NCBI RefSeq assembly: GCF_002797915.1
Contig: NZ_PGTY01000001.1
Coordinates: forward strand, 1-64,000
Direction of reading: 5' to 3'
Length of the DNA: 64,000 nt
From: Yoonia maricola
GTDB taxonomy: Bacteria > Pseudomonadota > Alphaproteobacteria > Rhodobacterales > Rhodobacteraceae
This document shows, one piece after another, positions 1-9,092 of the stretch. Under the pieces are notes generated by a model. That model had not been told where the DNA came from and did not search any database. It saw only the letters and a program-made list of their open reading frames with translations. Positions within the stretch are counted from its first letter, which is position 1; each line of letters starts with the position of its first letter. Made by a program: the position numbers and the translations under genes.

Positions 1-2
1 GC

Positions 3-95
3 AGCTGGCCCGGCGCGCCATGGTGGGCGGAGGTTTTGAACAAAACGCAGACTATTGCCCCAGGCCTTGCACCACAGATTGGACTAATCAGATGA
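3..95 (+). CDS. C-terminal end of an unidentified gene (partial)
   Basis: A reading frame enters from the left edge and stops with TGA at 93-95, overlapping the ATG of the next frame at 92 in an ATGA junction. Only about 30 residues are visible (beginning SWPGAPWWAEVL, ending APQIGLIR), too few to identify a family. The ATGA coupling and the PAAR gene downstream suggest one operon linked to type VI secretion, but that is inference. A second frame (2-193) is also open from the left edge, so the assignment is tentative. Confidence 0.4.
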   Translation, partial: SWPGAPWWAEVLNKTQTIAPGLAPQIGLIR

Positions 96-749
96 GATTT
101 AAAGCGACCACCCAGATCGCGGCGCTATGTGTGGCACTCTCAAGTGCACCGGTGGCTGCGGAGATCCGCGGACTTTACACGTTGGACAACTAGCCGACCG
201 GCGTTGCCATGACGCCTAATGGCTTGGTCTATTTTGAGCTCGGAGGGCCGCGCTTCGGTGAGAGCTTCAATGACGCTGGCCCGGGGCTCGGACGGCGCGC
301 TTTTTGTCGACAAACCGGCAGAGGGTTTCTTTCTTGCGGAAGGCAGCAAGCTGACGCCCGTACAAGGCCTTAGGTCAGATTGCCTCGGCCCGATCACAGA
401 GGCTAGCCGGTTTCTTGGGGATTACGTGGGCACGCGCACACGAAAATCTGAGTTCGTTCTAAGTCGCTTCGAACTCTCTGTCAGCAGGGGTGGCGGCGAA
501 GACCTTTTTGGCAACGCTCTGCCCACTGAGACCGAGGTAGTGCAGGTTCAAACTTCGATCATGGAACCGGATCGGTTGCGCGTCGATCACCCTGATGGGG
601 ATCTGGTCGTTGATCATGTTGGTATTGGCCTGGCATTCGCGGCGCAATTTGGGTCACGCGGGTCGTTCATGACCGAGATTTACCCGTTACAGCAACTCGG
701 CGACTGCCTAAGCGACGCCCGGGCTCTTGCAGAAGAGGCAACACAATGA
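92..749 (+). pseudogene. disrupted gene for a secreted protein upstream of PAAR
   Basis: The ATG at 92 starts a convincing signal peptide (MRFKATTQIAALCVALSSAP, then VAAE), but the frame meets TAG at 191 after 33 codons. The frame stays protein-like to about 270, then the plausible sequence continues in another frame (from GSDGALFVDKPAEGFF) to the stop at 747-749. One nonsense change (a CAG to TAG transition would explain it) and one frameshift near 260-290 would restore a single protein of about 218 residues. The 3' end overlaps the ATG of the PAAR gene, as expected for an intact operon ancestor. No family is recognised. Alternatively a shorter real gene starts at 219; sequencing error cannot be excluded. 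Confidence 0.5.
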
Positions 750-1000
750 AGCCAATCGCCCGCATAGGAGACACCCATATCTGCCCGGCCCACGGACCAA
801 ATCCCATTGTATCCACGACGTCGTCGTCAACGTGTACAGGGCGGGCGATCGCAGTTGTAGGCGACAAGACCGCATGCGGTGCTGTAATCACAACTGGAAC
901 ACCTTTGTTTAAGATTAACGGTAAACCTGCAGCGCATATCGGGTCGTTGACCAACCATGGTGGTACGATCGCAAGTGGCGCACCAAGCCTGAAAGGGTAA
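746..1000 (+). CDS. PAAR-domain protein (type VI secretion spike tip)
   Basis: This 84-residue protein is a bare PAAR domain. It opens with MKPIARIGDTHICPAHGP and keeps the repeated Pro-Ala-x-Arg/His pattern (PIAR near residue 3, PAAH near 61) together with His and Cys residues that bind the metal at the cone tip in this family. PAAR proteins cap the VgrG trimer of a type VI secretion system and sharpen or load the spike. Its start overlaps the stop of the preceding disrupted gene (CAATGA). No VgrG, Hcp or effector is visible; they may lie to the left of the window. The domain call is firm; the T6SS role is inferred from the family. Confidence 0.85.
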   Translation: MKPIARIGDTHICPAHGPNPIVSTTSSSTCTGRAIAVVGDKTACGAVITTGTPLFKINGKPAAHIGSLTNHGGTIASGAPSLKG

Positions 1001-1332
1001 GCTAGCAGCTATTCTAAAATGACCCCTGAACCGCCCCTTGTTTGCCGGAGGTCTAGAATTAAGGATACTCGGTCAAGGCTGAACAGAATTGTTCGATGGT
1101 TTGCGTCATCGACATCCGCGCCGAGTGGCGTGGCGCCATATCTTCGTCTGAATGATGGAGGCGGCTGGTTCGACGTTTCGGATAGCCAAAAAGAACAAGA
1201 AGACGCTTAAGTCGATCCGAAAAAGGGAGAAGGCCTTGGCGAAAGTTGTCAAAACCTTTCCAAATAGTGTCAAACCCACCAGTAATAAAGTGGGAACATC
1301 ATGAGAAATGCCTTGCATATCAGAGAGTTAAA
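1001..1332. other. gene-poor stretch between the PAAR gene and tRNA-Phe
   Basis: About 330 bp without a supportable gene. A 70-codon frame on the minus strand (1106-1318) and a 63-codon frame on the plus strand (1019-1210) exist, but neither resembles a known family or has a clear ribosome binding site. The right-hand part encodes a Lys-rich peptide in one frame and may be remnant DNA. Being next to a tRNA gene and a secretion locus, this is a plausible place for past insertions, but no integrase or direct repeat was seen. Confidence 0.4.
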
Positions 1333-1407
1333 TGGTGCCCGGGGGCGGAATCGAACCACCGACACGAGGATTTTCAATCCACTGCTCTACCCCTGAGCTA
1401 CCCGGGC
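1333..1407 (-). tRNA. tRNA-Phe (anticodon GAA)
   Basis: Read on the minus strand, the 75-nt gene begins GCCCGGGTAGCTCAG and ends CCCGGGCACCA, giving a perfect 7-bp acceptor stem with encoded CCA. The D-arm (GTAGCTCAGGGGTAGAGC), the anticodon stem GGATT/AATCC around loop bases GAA, and the T-arm GGTTCGATTCC are all present. It lies downstream of yacG on the same strand. Confidence 0.96.
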
Positions 1408-1501
1408 ATCGGGATGAGTGGCTTTCCGCCTCTCTTGGGTAGAGGCGTTCTAGACGCGAGGGGTGGGGGTGTCCAGAGGGAATTGGTTGAAAAACCGAAG
1501 G

Positions 1502-1687
1502 CTAGTGCGGTTTCTTCTGATCGGCCTGATGCAACTGGTTTTCAAGGTCTTCGGCGTCCTCAGGTGTATCCGCTGGAATAGCGTATCCACCGGTGAACCA
1601 CTTGGCCAGATCAATGTCGGCGCAGCGCTTTGAACAGAAGGGACGGAATGCCTTTGCAGTCGGTTTTTCACAGATTGGGCAGGCCAT
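1502..1687 (-). CDS. yacG: DNA gyrase inhibitor YacG
   Basis: A 61-residue zinc-binding protein. It has the family pattern CPIC near residues 3-6, then FCSKRCADIDLAKW and the GGYAIP segment, followed by an acidic tail. The four cysteines (CxxC and CxxxC) bind one zinc. YacG homologues inhibit DNA gyrase by blocking DNA binding. Length and motif order are standard. Its ATG shares one base with the TGA of the RNase G gene (TGATG), so it is translationally coupled as the last gene of the infA-maf-RNase G-yacG operon. Confidence 0.94.
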   Translation of the reverse strand: MACPICEKPTAKAFRPFCSKRCADIDLAKWFTGGYAIPADTPEDAEDLENQLHQADQKKPH

Positions 1688-2721
1688 CAGATGTCTTTCA
1701 AAAGGTGCTTTGGAAAGGGCGGGCGCTCGCGCTTGCGCTGCATCTCGAACAGACCCATCGGGGTCCAGCCGACCAATGAGGTTTCAATCGGATCGGCCTT
1801 GAAGGACGCGCGCAGGGATTGTTCCACCTGTTTACGGTGCGCCTTGGACATAGACACGAAGTCGACTGTGATTTGCCCTGCCAGCCCACGCAGGCGCAGT
1901 GCGCGGGGCAGGGCGCGTGCAGCCGCGATATTGGTTTTCAACGCGGCGGCGGGTGACGTATCATTGCCGGTGTTCACGTCCACAGCGACCAAAGCGCGGG
2001 TCGGTTCAAGGTACATATGGCCTTCGCCCAATGCGACCTGTGGCTGCGCGAGGTTGCCGATCTGGTCCAGCACGCCCATCGTGTTGAAAGACCCGGCCTC
2101 CGTCACAACCTCAGCCGCCCCTGTCCATTCCCGCCAAGCAACTGTATGTGGCCCGTCCCCTTCGGTCAGCGCTTCTGGCATAGCCCCTTCGACGTCGTCC
2201 AATACAGCGTCTGCCAAGGATAACATCGCCACGATATCATCCGCGATCTCTTGCTCATCCGCCCCTTCGCAAGACGACCGCAGGATCAACCCATGCGGGC
2301 TATCAAAGACAGCATGCGCAATAGCGAGCAAATTGTCCCGCACATCCTCATCCGTGATCTGGCGAGAGATGTTCAGGCCGGGTTTTCCTGGCGTTACAAT
2401 GGCATAGCGGCTTTTAAACAGCACGCGATCGGTGACTGGTACCGCTTTGCCATCCTCCGAAATCCCTGTCACCTGCACCAACATCGCCTGGCCGGGGCGC
2501 AGGCCTTTGCCGTGCCGCAGGAACGCGGTTTCACCATCGGGCAAGCGCAGCATCATTCCGCCCTGACCTTTGATCGGGCGGTCACAAATCGCGCGGAAAA
2601 TCGCGCCGGGCCGGGGCGCATCATCGTGATCAATCAGGATGTCATCCAACTTGCCGTCCACCAGAAAGGCGGCAGCCTCAACCTTTCCGATATGATCAAG
2701 AATAATGGTGCGGCCTTTCAT
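1687..2721 (-). CDS. rng: ribonuclease E/G family protein (short form)
   Basis: A 344-residue RNase E/G catalytic domain. The metal-binding active-site aspartates lie in LVAVDVNTG and QITVDFVSM, and the domain ends in [13 protein letters not shown]. It is shorter than enterobacterial RNase G (about 490 residues) and lacks the C-terminal extension, as is common for this gene position in alphaproteobacteria. Such enzymes cut AU-rich single-stranded RNA in rRNA maturation and mRNA decay. I chose ATG at 2721, not the longer frame to 2877, because [10 protein letters not shown] starts the conserved domain and the ATG overlaps the maf stop codon in an ATGA junction. Confidence 0.9.
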   Translation of the reverse strand: MKGRTIILDHIGKVEAAAFLVDGKLDDILIDHDDAPRPGAIFRAICDRPIKGQGGMMLRLPDGETAFLRHGKGLRPGQAMLVQVTGISEDGKAVPVTDRVLFKSRYAIVTPGKPGLNISRQITDEDVRDNLLAIAHAVFDSPHGLILRSSCEGADEQEIADDIVAMLSLADAVLDDVEGAMPEALTEGDGPHTVAWREWTGAAEVVTEAGSFNTMGVLDQIGNLAQPQVALGEGHMYLEPTRALVAVDVNTGNDTSPAAALKTNIAAARALPRALRLRGLAGQITVDFVSMSKAHRKQVEQSLRASFKADPIETSLVGWTPMGLFEMQRKRERPPFPKHLLKDI

Positions 2722-3323
2722 GCGGCGTCTCCGTACGGCAAAACACCTGCCGCTGTCAGCAGCCCAGAGGTTTCCGTCAACGGCAGACCGACAATGCCGG
2801 TATAAGAGCCGTTGATCCAAGGGATAAATGCCCCCGCAGGCCCTTGAATGGCATAACCACCCGCTTTGCCGCGCCAATCGTTTGAGGCAAGGTAGCTGTT
2901 CACGTCCCGATCAGAGAGTTGTTTGAAAGCAACCGTGCTTTGTACGTCTTTGGTCCAGACCAGAGTCCCACGCTTCACCGCCACGGCCGTGATCACCTTG
3001 TGCCGGCGACCGGACAGCGCAAAGAGAAACTGTGCCGCCTCAGCCGCATCCACCGGTTTGCCCATGATCCGGCGACCAAGGGCCACCGTGGTGTCAGCGC
3101 ACAGCACAACCTCATCTTCAGCGGCATCCACTGCGGCCACCTTCTCAGCAGCAATCCGTTTCACGTAGTCACGGGGCAATTCGCCTTTGTGCGCATCTTC
3201 GTCAATATCGGGCGGGCGGACATCCGAGGGGGTCAGCCCAAGCTGCGCCAATAGTTCCAGCCTCCGGGGTGAGCCAGAGCCGAGAACGAGTTTCAGGTCA
3301 GGATTTGGGGCGAGGGTCGTCAT
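2718..3323 (-). CDS. maf: Maf family nucleoside triphosphate pyrophosphatase
   Basis: 201 residues, the normal Maf length. The N-terminal signature [14 protein letters not shown] (residues 13-26) forms the nucleotide pocket. DEDAHKGE and [16 protein letters not shown] follow in the expected order, as does the later [12 protein letters not shown] segment. Maf proteins hydrolyse dTTP, UTP or modified nucleotides to monophosphates, as house-cleaning and in division control. The gene lies between infA (18 bp upstream) and RNase G (4-bp overlap), a conserved order in this group. The exact substrate cannot be read from the sequence. Confidence 0.93.
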   Translation of the reverse strand: MTTLAPNPDLKLVLGSGSPRRLELLAQLGLTPSDVRPPDIDEDAHKGELPRDYVKRIAAEKVAAVDAAEDEVVLCADTTVALGRRIMGKPVDAAEAAQFLFALSGRRHKVITAVAVKRGTLVWTKDVQSTVAFKQLSDRDVNSYLASNDWRGKAGGYAIQGPAGAFIPWINGSYTGIVGLPLTETSGLLTAAGVLPYGDAA

Positions 3324-3341
3324 ACGAGACCTGCGCCACCC

Positions 3342-3560
3342 TTATTTGAAACGATAGTTAATCCGACCTTTGGTCAGATCGTAAGGTGTCATTTCCACCT
3401 GTACCTTGTCGCCTGCCAGAACACGGATGCGGTTCTTGCGCATCTTGCCTGCCGTATGCGCGATGATCTCATGGCCGTTTTCCAGCTCGACCCGAAACGT
3501 CGCGTTTGGCAGAAGTTCTTTCACGACACCTGGGAATTCGAGCAGTTCTTCCTTGGCCAT
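3342..3560 (-). CDS. infA: translation initiation factor IF-1
   Basis: 72 residues, exactly the IF-1 length. The OB-fold is recognisable from [18 protein letters not shown], the [20 protein letters not shown] core and GRINYRFK at the C-terminus. IF-1 occupies the ribosomal A site during initiation. A strong Shine-Dalgarno (AGGAGAT) lies 6-7 nt upstream of the ATG. It is the first gene of the infA-maf-RNase G-yacG group, and the gene-free stretch upstream probably carries its promoter. Confidence 0.97.
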   Translation of the reverse strand: MAKEELLEFPGVVKELLPNATFRVELENGHEIIAHTAGKMRKNRIRVLAGDKVQVEMTPYDLTKGRINYRFK

Positions 3561-3941
3561 GTGATCTCCTATATCTGTTATCTACTTGGTGCAGACGGCG
3601 CTTACATGCGCCTGAATGGGCGGCTTTTCAAGGGTTAATCGGTGGATGGAGCAATTTGGCGCGCGCGACATAGCGCTGGGGTGTCGCGCTGCGCGTGCTG
3701 CAGATAACGAACAGGTGCGAACGTGACGTGAACGACGGTACGCCTGTGCCTTGGTTGGCAGTGCGCGATGACGATCGTCAACATAGCCTAGGTTCGCTGA
3801 ATTGAGAATGAATGATGCTCGTCTATTAAGGCAATCTGATTCGACAAAGAAGCTCGGGCCCTAATACAAAAGCTGTCTGAAATTACTCCAGCGCAGGGTG
3901 TATTTTTACTTTGATGGCTCAAGCAAAATCGCTGTGCCTCG
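3561..3941. other. infA upstream region without genes
   Basis: About 380 bp between the end of the phosphatase gene and infA. No open frame here looks protein-like and no tRNA or terminator hairpin is obvious. It should hold the infA promoter and leader, but I cannot point to a convincing -35/-10 pair. The part near 3660-3730 is rich in alternating GC words (gcgcgcgac, gtcgcgctgcgcg) and could form structure. Confidence 0.4.
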
Positions 3942-4424
3942 TCACTTCGCTTTCGCCTCAATGCCCGGTCCCCAACGGGCCAGCAAACGGTCTTTGATCT
4001 GGTCGCGTGTCTGGCGGTAGAGGTCCAGCCGCGCTTTGCGATCATCGCCCAAACCCGTTGGGTCAAGGATTGGCCAGTATTCAACATCCAGATGATAGAA
4101 CTGGGTCAAATCCAACGCACGCCGCTGGCTGGCCGGTGACAACGCCAATACCAGATCAAAGGACGACAGATCATCCCCCCAGTCTTCCATCTCATCGAAA
4201 GATCGCGACCGATGGCGCGATAATTCCACCCCAATTTCAGCGCAAACGGCGATGGCAAACCCGTCGATCTCTAGGTCATTCTTTACCCCGACAGACTGAA
4301 TATAACACTGCGTCCCAAATAGCTGCTTCATGATCCCTTCGGCCATCGGCGAGCGGACAGAGTTGTGGTCACAGCAAAACAGCACTGACTGCGGAAGGTC
4401 CTCGTATTTACCCCCCTCCGCCAT
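3942..4424 (-). CDS. low-molecular-weight phosphatase family protein
   Basis: 160 residues with the LMW protein tyrosine phosphatase / arsenate reductase P-loop: C18-D-H-N-S-V-R24-S-P, the C-x5-R signature. A general-acid DP motif follows in WPILDPTG near residue 125. The family dephosphorylates phosphotyrosine or reduces arsenate; without the second redox cysteines placed as in ArsC, phosphatase activity is more likely. ATG at 4424 is preferred over TTG at 4439, because it lies a few bases after the UPF0262 stop and has a GGGGG ribosome binding site. It is part of the hisD-UPF0262-phosphatase-infA order typical of these bacteria. Confidence 0.86.
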   Translation of the reverse strand: MAEGGKYEDLPQSVLFCCDHNSVRSPMAEGIMKQLFGTQCYIQSVGVKNDLEIDGFAIAVCAEIGVELSRHRSRSFDEMEDWGDDLSSFDLVLALSPASQRRALDLTQFYHLDVEYWPILDPTGLGDDRKARLDLYRQTRDQIKDRLLARWGPGIEAKAK

Positions 4425-4428
4425 ATGT

Positions 4429-4908
4429 TCAGCCCCCAAAGTGCAGAACGCAGATCAGAGTGAAGAGGCGGCGCGCGGTATCAATATCGACATCCGCCTT
4501 GCCCTCAAGCCGCTCCTGCAAGACCCGCGCGCCTTCGTTGTGGATGCCGCGGCGGGCCATGTCGATGGTTTCGATCTGGCTGGGGGGCAGGTTTTTGACA
4601 GCATCAAAATAGCTTTCGCAGATCTGAAAGTAGTCTTTCACGACCTGCCGAAAGGGGCCAAGTGAAAGATGGAACTCGCCAGCCGGGGCGTCGTCCTCCA
4701 GTTTCAAGTCAAAGACCAGCCGCCGCTGCTTGATCGACAGGTTCAGCTTATAGGGGCCTGCTGGCACCTCACGCCCATCTCTGGCAGGCAGGACAAAACT
4801 GTTATCTTCCAACAAATCAAACATCGCCACTTTGCGTTCCTGATCAATCTCAGGGGTGGGTGGTGGCAGATTGCGGTCATCAATCGTGATATGGGTGATC
4901 TTTGTCAT
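4429..4908 (-). CDS. UPF0262 family protein
   Basis: A 159-residue cytoplasmic protein of unknown function. It matches UPF0262 by length, by its start MTKITHITIDDRNLPPPTPE, and by the conserved run containing SLGPFRQVVKDYFQICESYF and a C-terminal ARRLFTLICVLHF. In alphaproteobacteria this gene nearly always sits between hisD and a phosphatase gene, as here. It overlaps the hisD stop in an ATGA junction, so it is translated with hisD. No catalytic motif is visible and I cannot assign an activity. Confidence 0.88.
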   Translation of the reverse strand: MTKITHITIDDRNLPPPTPEIDQERKVAMFDLLEDNSFVLPARDGREVPAGPYKLNLSIKQRRLVFDLKLEDDAPAGEFHLSLGPFRQVVKDYFQICESYFDAVKNLPPSQIETIDMARRGIHNEGARVLQERLEGKADVDIDTARRLFTLICVLHFGG

Positions 4909-6215
4909 GGTTCACCTCGGTTTAACCGGTCCAGGCGGGCGCGGACGGACAAGCCGTGTGCTTCAAGGCTTTCGGATATCGCAAAACGTTCAGCGGCAGG
5001 ACCAATGGCCGCCAAGGCCTCGGGTGTCATGCGTGACAGTGTGGTGCGCTTGATGAAATCCATAACTGACAGCCCGCTCGAAAATCTTGCCGACCGGGCC
5101 GTCGGCAGAACATGGTTTGGACCGCCAATGTAGTCACCAATCGCCTCGGGTGTCCAACCCCCAATAAAGATGGCACCTGCATGGGCGATCTTGTCGGATA
5201 ATGCGTCCGCGTCAGCGGTGCAAAGTTCCAAATGTTCAGGCGCTATCCGATCCGAAAGCGCCACCGCTTCATCAAAGCCCTTCACCGTGATGACGGCCCC
5301 AAAGTCCCGCCAACTCGCCCCAGCAATGGCGCGGCGCTCCAGCGTCTTAAGCCGTTGCTCTACCGCGTCAGCGACCGCGCGCCCAAAGCCCGCATCATCC
5401 GTGATCAGGATCGACTGCGCGCTCTCGTCATGTTCGGCTTGGCTCAGCAGATCAAGTGCGATCCAATCGGGGTCATTGTCTTTATCCGCAATCACCAGAA
5501 TTTCGGATGGGCCTGCGATCATATCAATGCCGACTTTGCCAAAAACACGGCGCTTTGCGGCTGCAACAAATGCATTGCCGGGGCCGGTGATCTTGTCGAC
5601 GGGTGCAATCGTCTGGGTCCCATAGGCAAGGGCCGCAACCGCCTGCGCGCCGCCTATCCGGTAAATCTCATCTACTCCGGCAATTTGCGCTGCCATCAGA
5701 ACCAGGGGATTAGTGACACCATCCGGCGTTGGCACAACGATTGCCAAACGCGCCACACCCGCCACCTTCGCCGGGATCGCGTTCATCAACACAGAAGAAG
5801 GGTAAGACGCCAAACCGCCCGGCACATAAAGGCCCGCCGCTGATACAGGCGTCCAGCGCCATCCCAGCGTCGCCCCGGCCTCATCTGTCCAAGACGCATC
5901 ATCTGGCATCTGGCGGGCGTGATACGCGCGGATACGTTCCGCCGCCAATTCCAGCGCCGCACGATCCGCATCCGAGACTTTCGCGCATTCCGCTGCAATC
6001 TCTGCTGCGCTAAAGCGCATCGTTGCAGGTGTCAGTTCCAACCGGTCAAACTTTGCCGTCAGTTCCAGTACCGCCGCATCACCGCGTGCACGCACATCGG
6101 CGATAATCTCGGCCACCACATGATCCACATCCGGGCTGTCCTCGCGCTTTGCGCCCAAAAGGGTGGTAAAGCGGGCCTCAAAATCGGCGTCGATTGTGGA
6201 TAGAAACTGTGGCAT
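4905..6215 (-). CDS. hisD: histidinol dehydrogenase
   Basis: 436 residues. The enzyme performs the last two steps of histidine synthesis, oxidising L-histidinol through the aldehyde to histidine with two NAD+. Visible features are the glycine-rich IGGAQAVAALAYGT, VDKITGPGNAFVAAAKR, the GPSEILVIAD loop, AEHDESAQS (Gln and His zinc ligands and base) and LEAHGLSVRARLDRL (C-terminal zinc His). Two ATGs compete: 6221 and 6215. AAGGAG is only about 2 nt from the first but 7 nt from the second, so 6215 (MPQFLSTI) is preferred. It heads the UPF0262-phosphatase unit. Confidence 0.96.
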   Translation of the reverse strand: MPQFLSTIDADFEARFTTLLGAKREDSPDVDHVVAEIIADVRARGDAAVLELTAKFDRLELTPATMRFSAAEIAAECAKVSDADRAALELAAERIRAYHARQMPDDASWTDEAGATLGWRWTPVSAAGLYVPGGLASYPSSVLMNAIPAKVAGVARLAIVVPTPDGVTNPLVLMAAQIAGVDEIYRIGGAQAVAALAYGTQTIAPVDKITGPGNAFVAAAKRRVFGKVGIDMIAGPSEILVIADKDNDPDWIALDLLSQAEHDESAQSILITDDAGFGRAVADAVEQRLKTLERRAIAGASWRDFGAVITVKGFDEAVALSDRIAPEHLELCTADADALSDKIAHAGAIFIGGWTPEAIGDYIGGPNHVLPTARSARFSSGLSVMDFIKRTTLSRMTPEALAAIGPAAERFAISESLEAHGLSVRARLDRLNRGEP

Positions 6216-6313
6216 GCGCATTCTCCTTGCGAGGCCACGACATAGCGGGGCGGGCAGGCGGCTTCAATGGTGAGTTCAGAGCAAATAAAGGGTGCCAGCT
6301 TATGTCACATGGC

Positions 6314-6730
6314 TTATGCGTCCCGCCCGGGTTCGTTCGGATCGCTCGAAAAGAGGGCGATTTTGTTGCCTTGGGGATCGCGCAGGTAGCCAACGTAAAA
6401 ATGCGGCCCATATGACGCACGAAAGCCTGGCTGCCCCTCGTCAGATCCGCCAGCAGCCAGTGCTGCGGCGTGAAGATCGCGCACCTGGCTCTGACTGCGC
6501 GCCTCAAATGCGACCATCGCACCATTCCCAGCCGTGGCCGGGTTTCCATCAAAGGTTGGTTTCACATAAAAGTCTGGCAGAACGGGCGGCTGTCCGGGCG
6601 CAACAGGCAGGGCGAAGCTCAGGCCTTCGGGCCCTTCCTCAAGTCCATACCCAAGAGCGGGCAGGAACGCCGTATAAAACTGTTTAGCCAGCGCGATGTC
6701 ATCAGCACCGACAGTGACATAGGCAATCAT
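6314..6730 (-). CDS. VOC (glyoxalase/bleomycin-resistance) family protein
   Basis: 138 residues forming a single VOC domain: beta-alpha-beta-beta-beta modules starting MIAYVTVGADDIALAKQFYT and ending YLRDPQGNKIALF, with the conserved DPxGNK near residue 121. The family binds a divalent metal and includes glyoxalases, dioxygenases and antibiotic-binding proteins. The substrate here is unknown. The start at 6730 gives the canonical opening; an upstream TTG would add 10 unrelated residues. It lies between DUF2948 and hisD on the same strand, separated by 86-98 bp gaps, so it is probably its own unit. Confidence 0.85.
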   Translation of the reverse strand: MIAYVTVGADDIALAKQFYTAFLPALGYGLEEGPEGLSFALPVAPGQPPVLPDFYVKPTFDGNPATAGNGAMVAFEARSQSQVRDLHAAALAAGGSDEGQPGFRASYGPHFYVGYLRDPQGNKIALFSSDPNEPGRDA

Positions 6731-6817
6731 GCTGCGCCTTTCTGACAGGACGCGCGGCAAATAAATTGGTTCTTTCGGGCGCGGGTTTTCTGCATGCTAC
6801 TCCCAGCTGTCTTTCTT

Positions 6818-7297
6818 CTAGTCTGGATGCGATGGCGCACTCCGTGATGGTGCCACATAGGGCCGCGTCACATCCTGTAAAATAACTTCCAATGCTTCGA
6901 CCTCCAGGGCGATCACACCGTCACCTGCAAGGGTCAATTCCAACCGTCCCGCGCCATCTTTGCCGGGGACAAAGCCCATCGCAAGCAGTGAAAACACCAT
7001 ATCGGGATCAGACTTATCGACACCCTGGCTTTGCACCTTCATGACGTCTTCGACCGCCAGAACGGCCTGTACCCGTTCATAACCACGCTTGCGGGCTTTC
7101 GCCTTGGGCGCATCTTCCCAACGAAACCGGTTCAGCAAAATGGCAAAGCGACGCGCCTTGCTGTCCCATTGCATCTCAGCCGCGGGAAATACCGCATCCT
7201 GCACAAGGGCCGCCATCACCGCAAGATCCTCAGCATCCAGCGCTTTCAGGCGCAAAGGGGCCTCGCGCCCGTCCTCGAATGTAGCATCCTGAGTCAT
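6818..7297 (-). CDS. DUF2948 family protein
   Basis: 159 residues matching DUF2948: early [20 protein letters not shown], then the [20 protein letters not shown] segment and an [15 protein letters not shown] strand, with a variable acidic tail. The family function is unknown. It is almost always found next to murA in Rhodobacteraceae, and here its ATG overlaps the murA stop by 4 bp. No signal peptide or membrane segment, so it is a cytoplasmic protein. The linkage hints at a peptidoglycan-related or simply co-expressed role; that is inference. Confidence 0.88.
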   Translation of the reverse strand: MTQDATFEDGREAPLRLKALDAEDLAVMAALVQDAVFPAAEMQWDSKARRFAILLNRFRWEDAPKAKARKRGYERVQAVLAVEDVMKVQSQGVDKSDPDMVFSLLAMGFVPGKDGAGRLELTLAGDGVIALEVEALEVILQDVTRPYVAPSRSAPSHPD

Positions 7298-8559
7298 GCC
7301 GATACCCGCTCAATCTTGGCGCCCACGCCACCCAGCTTTTCCTCAATATGCTCGTACCCACGATCAAGGTGATAAATCCGGCTGACGGTCGTTTCGCCCT
7401 CGGCTGCCAAACCTGCAAGGATCAGCGAGACAGAGGCGCGCAAGTCGGTTGCCATCACTGGCGCACCCTTCAGGCGCTCAACCCCGCGCACGGTGGCGAT
7501 GCCGCCATGGACTTCAATATCAGCCCCCATGCGGATCAGCTCAGGGGCGTGCATAAAGCGGTTCTCGAAAATCTTTTCTTCCAGTACCGACGTGCCTTCG
7601 GCAGTACACAGCATTGCCATCATCTGGGCCTGCAAGTCAGTGGGGAAGCCGGGAAAGACTTCGGTTGTGACATCCACAGCAGTCGCACGGTCAGTGCGGC
7701 GTTTCACCTTCAAGCCATCCGGCGTTTCGGTCACATCAATACCAGCGGCATCCAGTTTTTCGACAAAGGATCCCACCAGATCAAGGCTGCCACCCAGACA
7801 TTCCACCTCACCACCCGCAAAAACAGGGGCCAGCATATAGGTGCCCAGTTCAATTCGGTCAGTGACAACAGGGTGCGTTGCCGCCCCCAGACGATCAACA
7901 CCCTGGACCGTAATCGTACTGGTCCCTTCACCGTCAATCTGCGCGCCCATGCTGCGCAGACACTTCGCTAGATCAACAATCTCTGGCTCCCGCGCGGCGT
8001 TCGTGATCACGGTCGTGCCTTTGGCCAAGGTCGCCGCCATCAGCACGTTTTCGGTGGCCCCCACTGATGCAAACCGCAGCGGCACTTTCGCGCCCTTCAG
8101 TCCACCGGGTGCCTTGGCGTGCAGATACCCATCTTTCAGCTCAATCTCGGCACCCATCGCCTCAAGCGCGGCCACGTGAATGTCCATCGGACGGGCACCG
8201 ATAGCACAGCCACCGGGCAGCGATACCACAGCCTGATCATGACGGGCGAGCAGGGGGCCCAGCACAAGGTTGGAGGCACGCATCTTGCGCACAATCTCGT
8301 AGTCTGCAGTGGTCGAGGTCATGGCATGGCTGGACAGCACCTGCACCTTGCCATCCTGCATCGAGGTCACCTCGACACCCAAAGACTGTAGCAGCGCCGT
8401 CATTGTCGCGATATCGGACAGGCGCGGCGCGTTGGTCAGGGTTAACGGCTCTTCCGACAACAAGGTCGCGGGCATCAGCGTCAGCGCGGCGTTTTTGGCA
8501 CCCGCAATCGCAATCTTGCCTTTTAGCGGCGTACCGCCCGTCACTACAATGGAATCCAT
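7294..8559 (-). CDS. murA: UDP-N-acetylglucosamine 1-carboxyvinyltransferase
   Basis: 421 residues. MurA transfers enolpyruvate from PEP to UDP-GlcNAc, the first committed step of peptidoglycan synthesis in the cytoplasm. Lys22-Asn23 in AGAKNAAL contact substrate. The catalytic Cys118 lies in [14 protein letters not shown], so the enzyme should be fosfomycin-sensitive (a Cys-to-Asp variant would be resistant). FPTDLQAQ and the final [11 protein letters not shown] segment complete the two-domain inside-out fold. Length and order are standard. DUF2948 follows with a 4-bp overlap; a small basic protein gene precedes it by 6 bp. Confidence 0.97.
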   Translation of the reverse strand: MDSIVVTGGTPLKGKIAIAGAKNAALTLMPATLLSEEPLTLTNAPRLSDIATMTALLQSLGVEVTSMQDGKVQVLSSHAMTSTTADYEIVRKMRASNLVLGPLLARHDQAVVSLPGGCAIGARPMDIHVAALEAMGAEIELKDGYLHAKAPGGLKGAKVPLRFASVGATENVLMAATLAKGTTVITNAAREPEIVDLAKCLRSMGAQIDGEGTSTITVQGVDRLGAATHPVVTDRIELGTYMLAPVFAGGEVECLGGSLDLVGSFVEKLDAAGIDVTETPDGLKVKRRTDRATAVDVTTEVFPGFPTDLQAQMMAMLCTAEGTSVLEEKIFENRFMHAPELIRMGADIEVHGGIATVRGVERLKGAPVMATDLRASVSLILAGLAAEGETTVSRIYHLDRGYEHIEEKLGGVGAKIERVSA

Positions 8560-8565
8560 ACCTGC

Positions 8566-8715
8566 CTACTCTTTCTTTTCTTTTTGGGGCTCGGCCGCAC
8601 GGGCACGTGCCTGCGCCTTGCGTTTGCCCATGTTGGCCTTCAACGCCGCCTTCAACCGATCTTCGCGGGTTTTGGCGGTCTTGCCTGTTTTGCTCTGGGT
8701 GTCTTTGTCGCTCAT
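8566..8715 (-). CDS. small basic hypothetical protein upstream of murA
   Basis: A 49-residue frame, ATG at 8715, stop TAG at 8566. It encodes a Lys/Arg/Ala-rich peptide starting MSDKDTQSKTGKTAKTREDR and containing LKAALKANMGKRKAQARARA. It resembles the short basic proteins often found ahead of murA in this group. It ends 6 bp before the murA start, so the two are probably co-transcribed. No fold or function can be assigned; the charge suggests nucleic-acid or ribosome contact, which is only inference. Confidence 0.6.
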   Translation of the reverse strand: MSDKDTQSKTGKTAKTREDRLKAALKANMGKRKAQARARAAEPQKEKKE

Positions 8716-8803
8716 GGCAGCGGTCTTATCAATAGGCGCAAAAACCGTCCAGAGAGGGCTTGCACCAAAGAACGATTGGGTCTAATCCCCAGCGTCACCG
8801 GAT

Positions 8804-8878
8804 GCTGTGGTAGCTCAGTGGTAGAGCACACCCTTGGTAAGGGTGAGGTCGGGAGTTCAATCCTCCCTCACAGCACCA
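8804..8878 (+). tRNA. tRNA-Thr (anticodon GGT)
   Basis: 75 nt including CCA. The acceptor GCTGTGG pairs with TCACAGC (last pair G-U). The D-arm TAGCTCAGTGGTAGAGC, anticodon stem CACCC/GGGTG around loop TTGGTAA (anticodon GGT), and T-arm GGGAGTTCAATCCTCCC are all clear. A T-run follows directly after CCA (8879-8884) and may help termination. Divergent from the murA unit. Confidence 0.95.
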
Positions 8879-9092
8879 TTTTTTAGCTTTTGTTGATGCA
8901 TGGATTGCAAAGGTGCTTGCCTGACAAGGTGCGCCGCTAAAACCGTTGCAATCTCTTCCGGGTCTGTAATCTCAATTGGAGCAGACATACTATCTGGTGC
9001 TTTCGCAAAAAATCGCACCGACGAAACTGACACGAGCGCGTGCTGACAAGAGGTAATATGCTTTCATCAAGTCTGACATGGGGCGGGCGGCA

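Noticed and set aside
1106..1318. 70-codon minus-strand frame with a hydrophobic start
   Set aside because: No ribosome binding site and no family resemblance; kept only as part of the gene-poor stretch.
1691..2407. 238-codon plus-strand frame
   Set aside because: Lies antisense to the RNase G gene, whose minus-strand reading has intact catalytic motifs.
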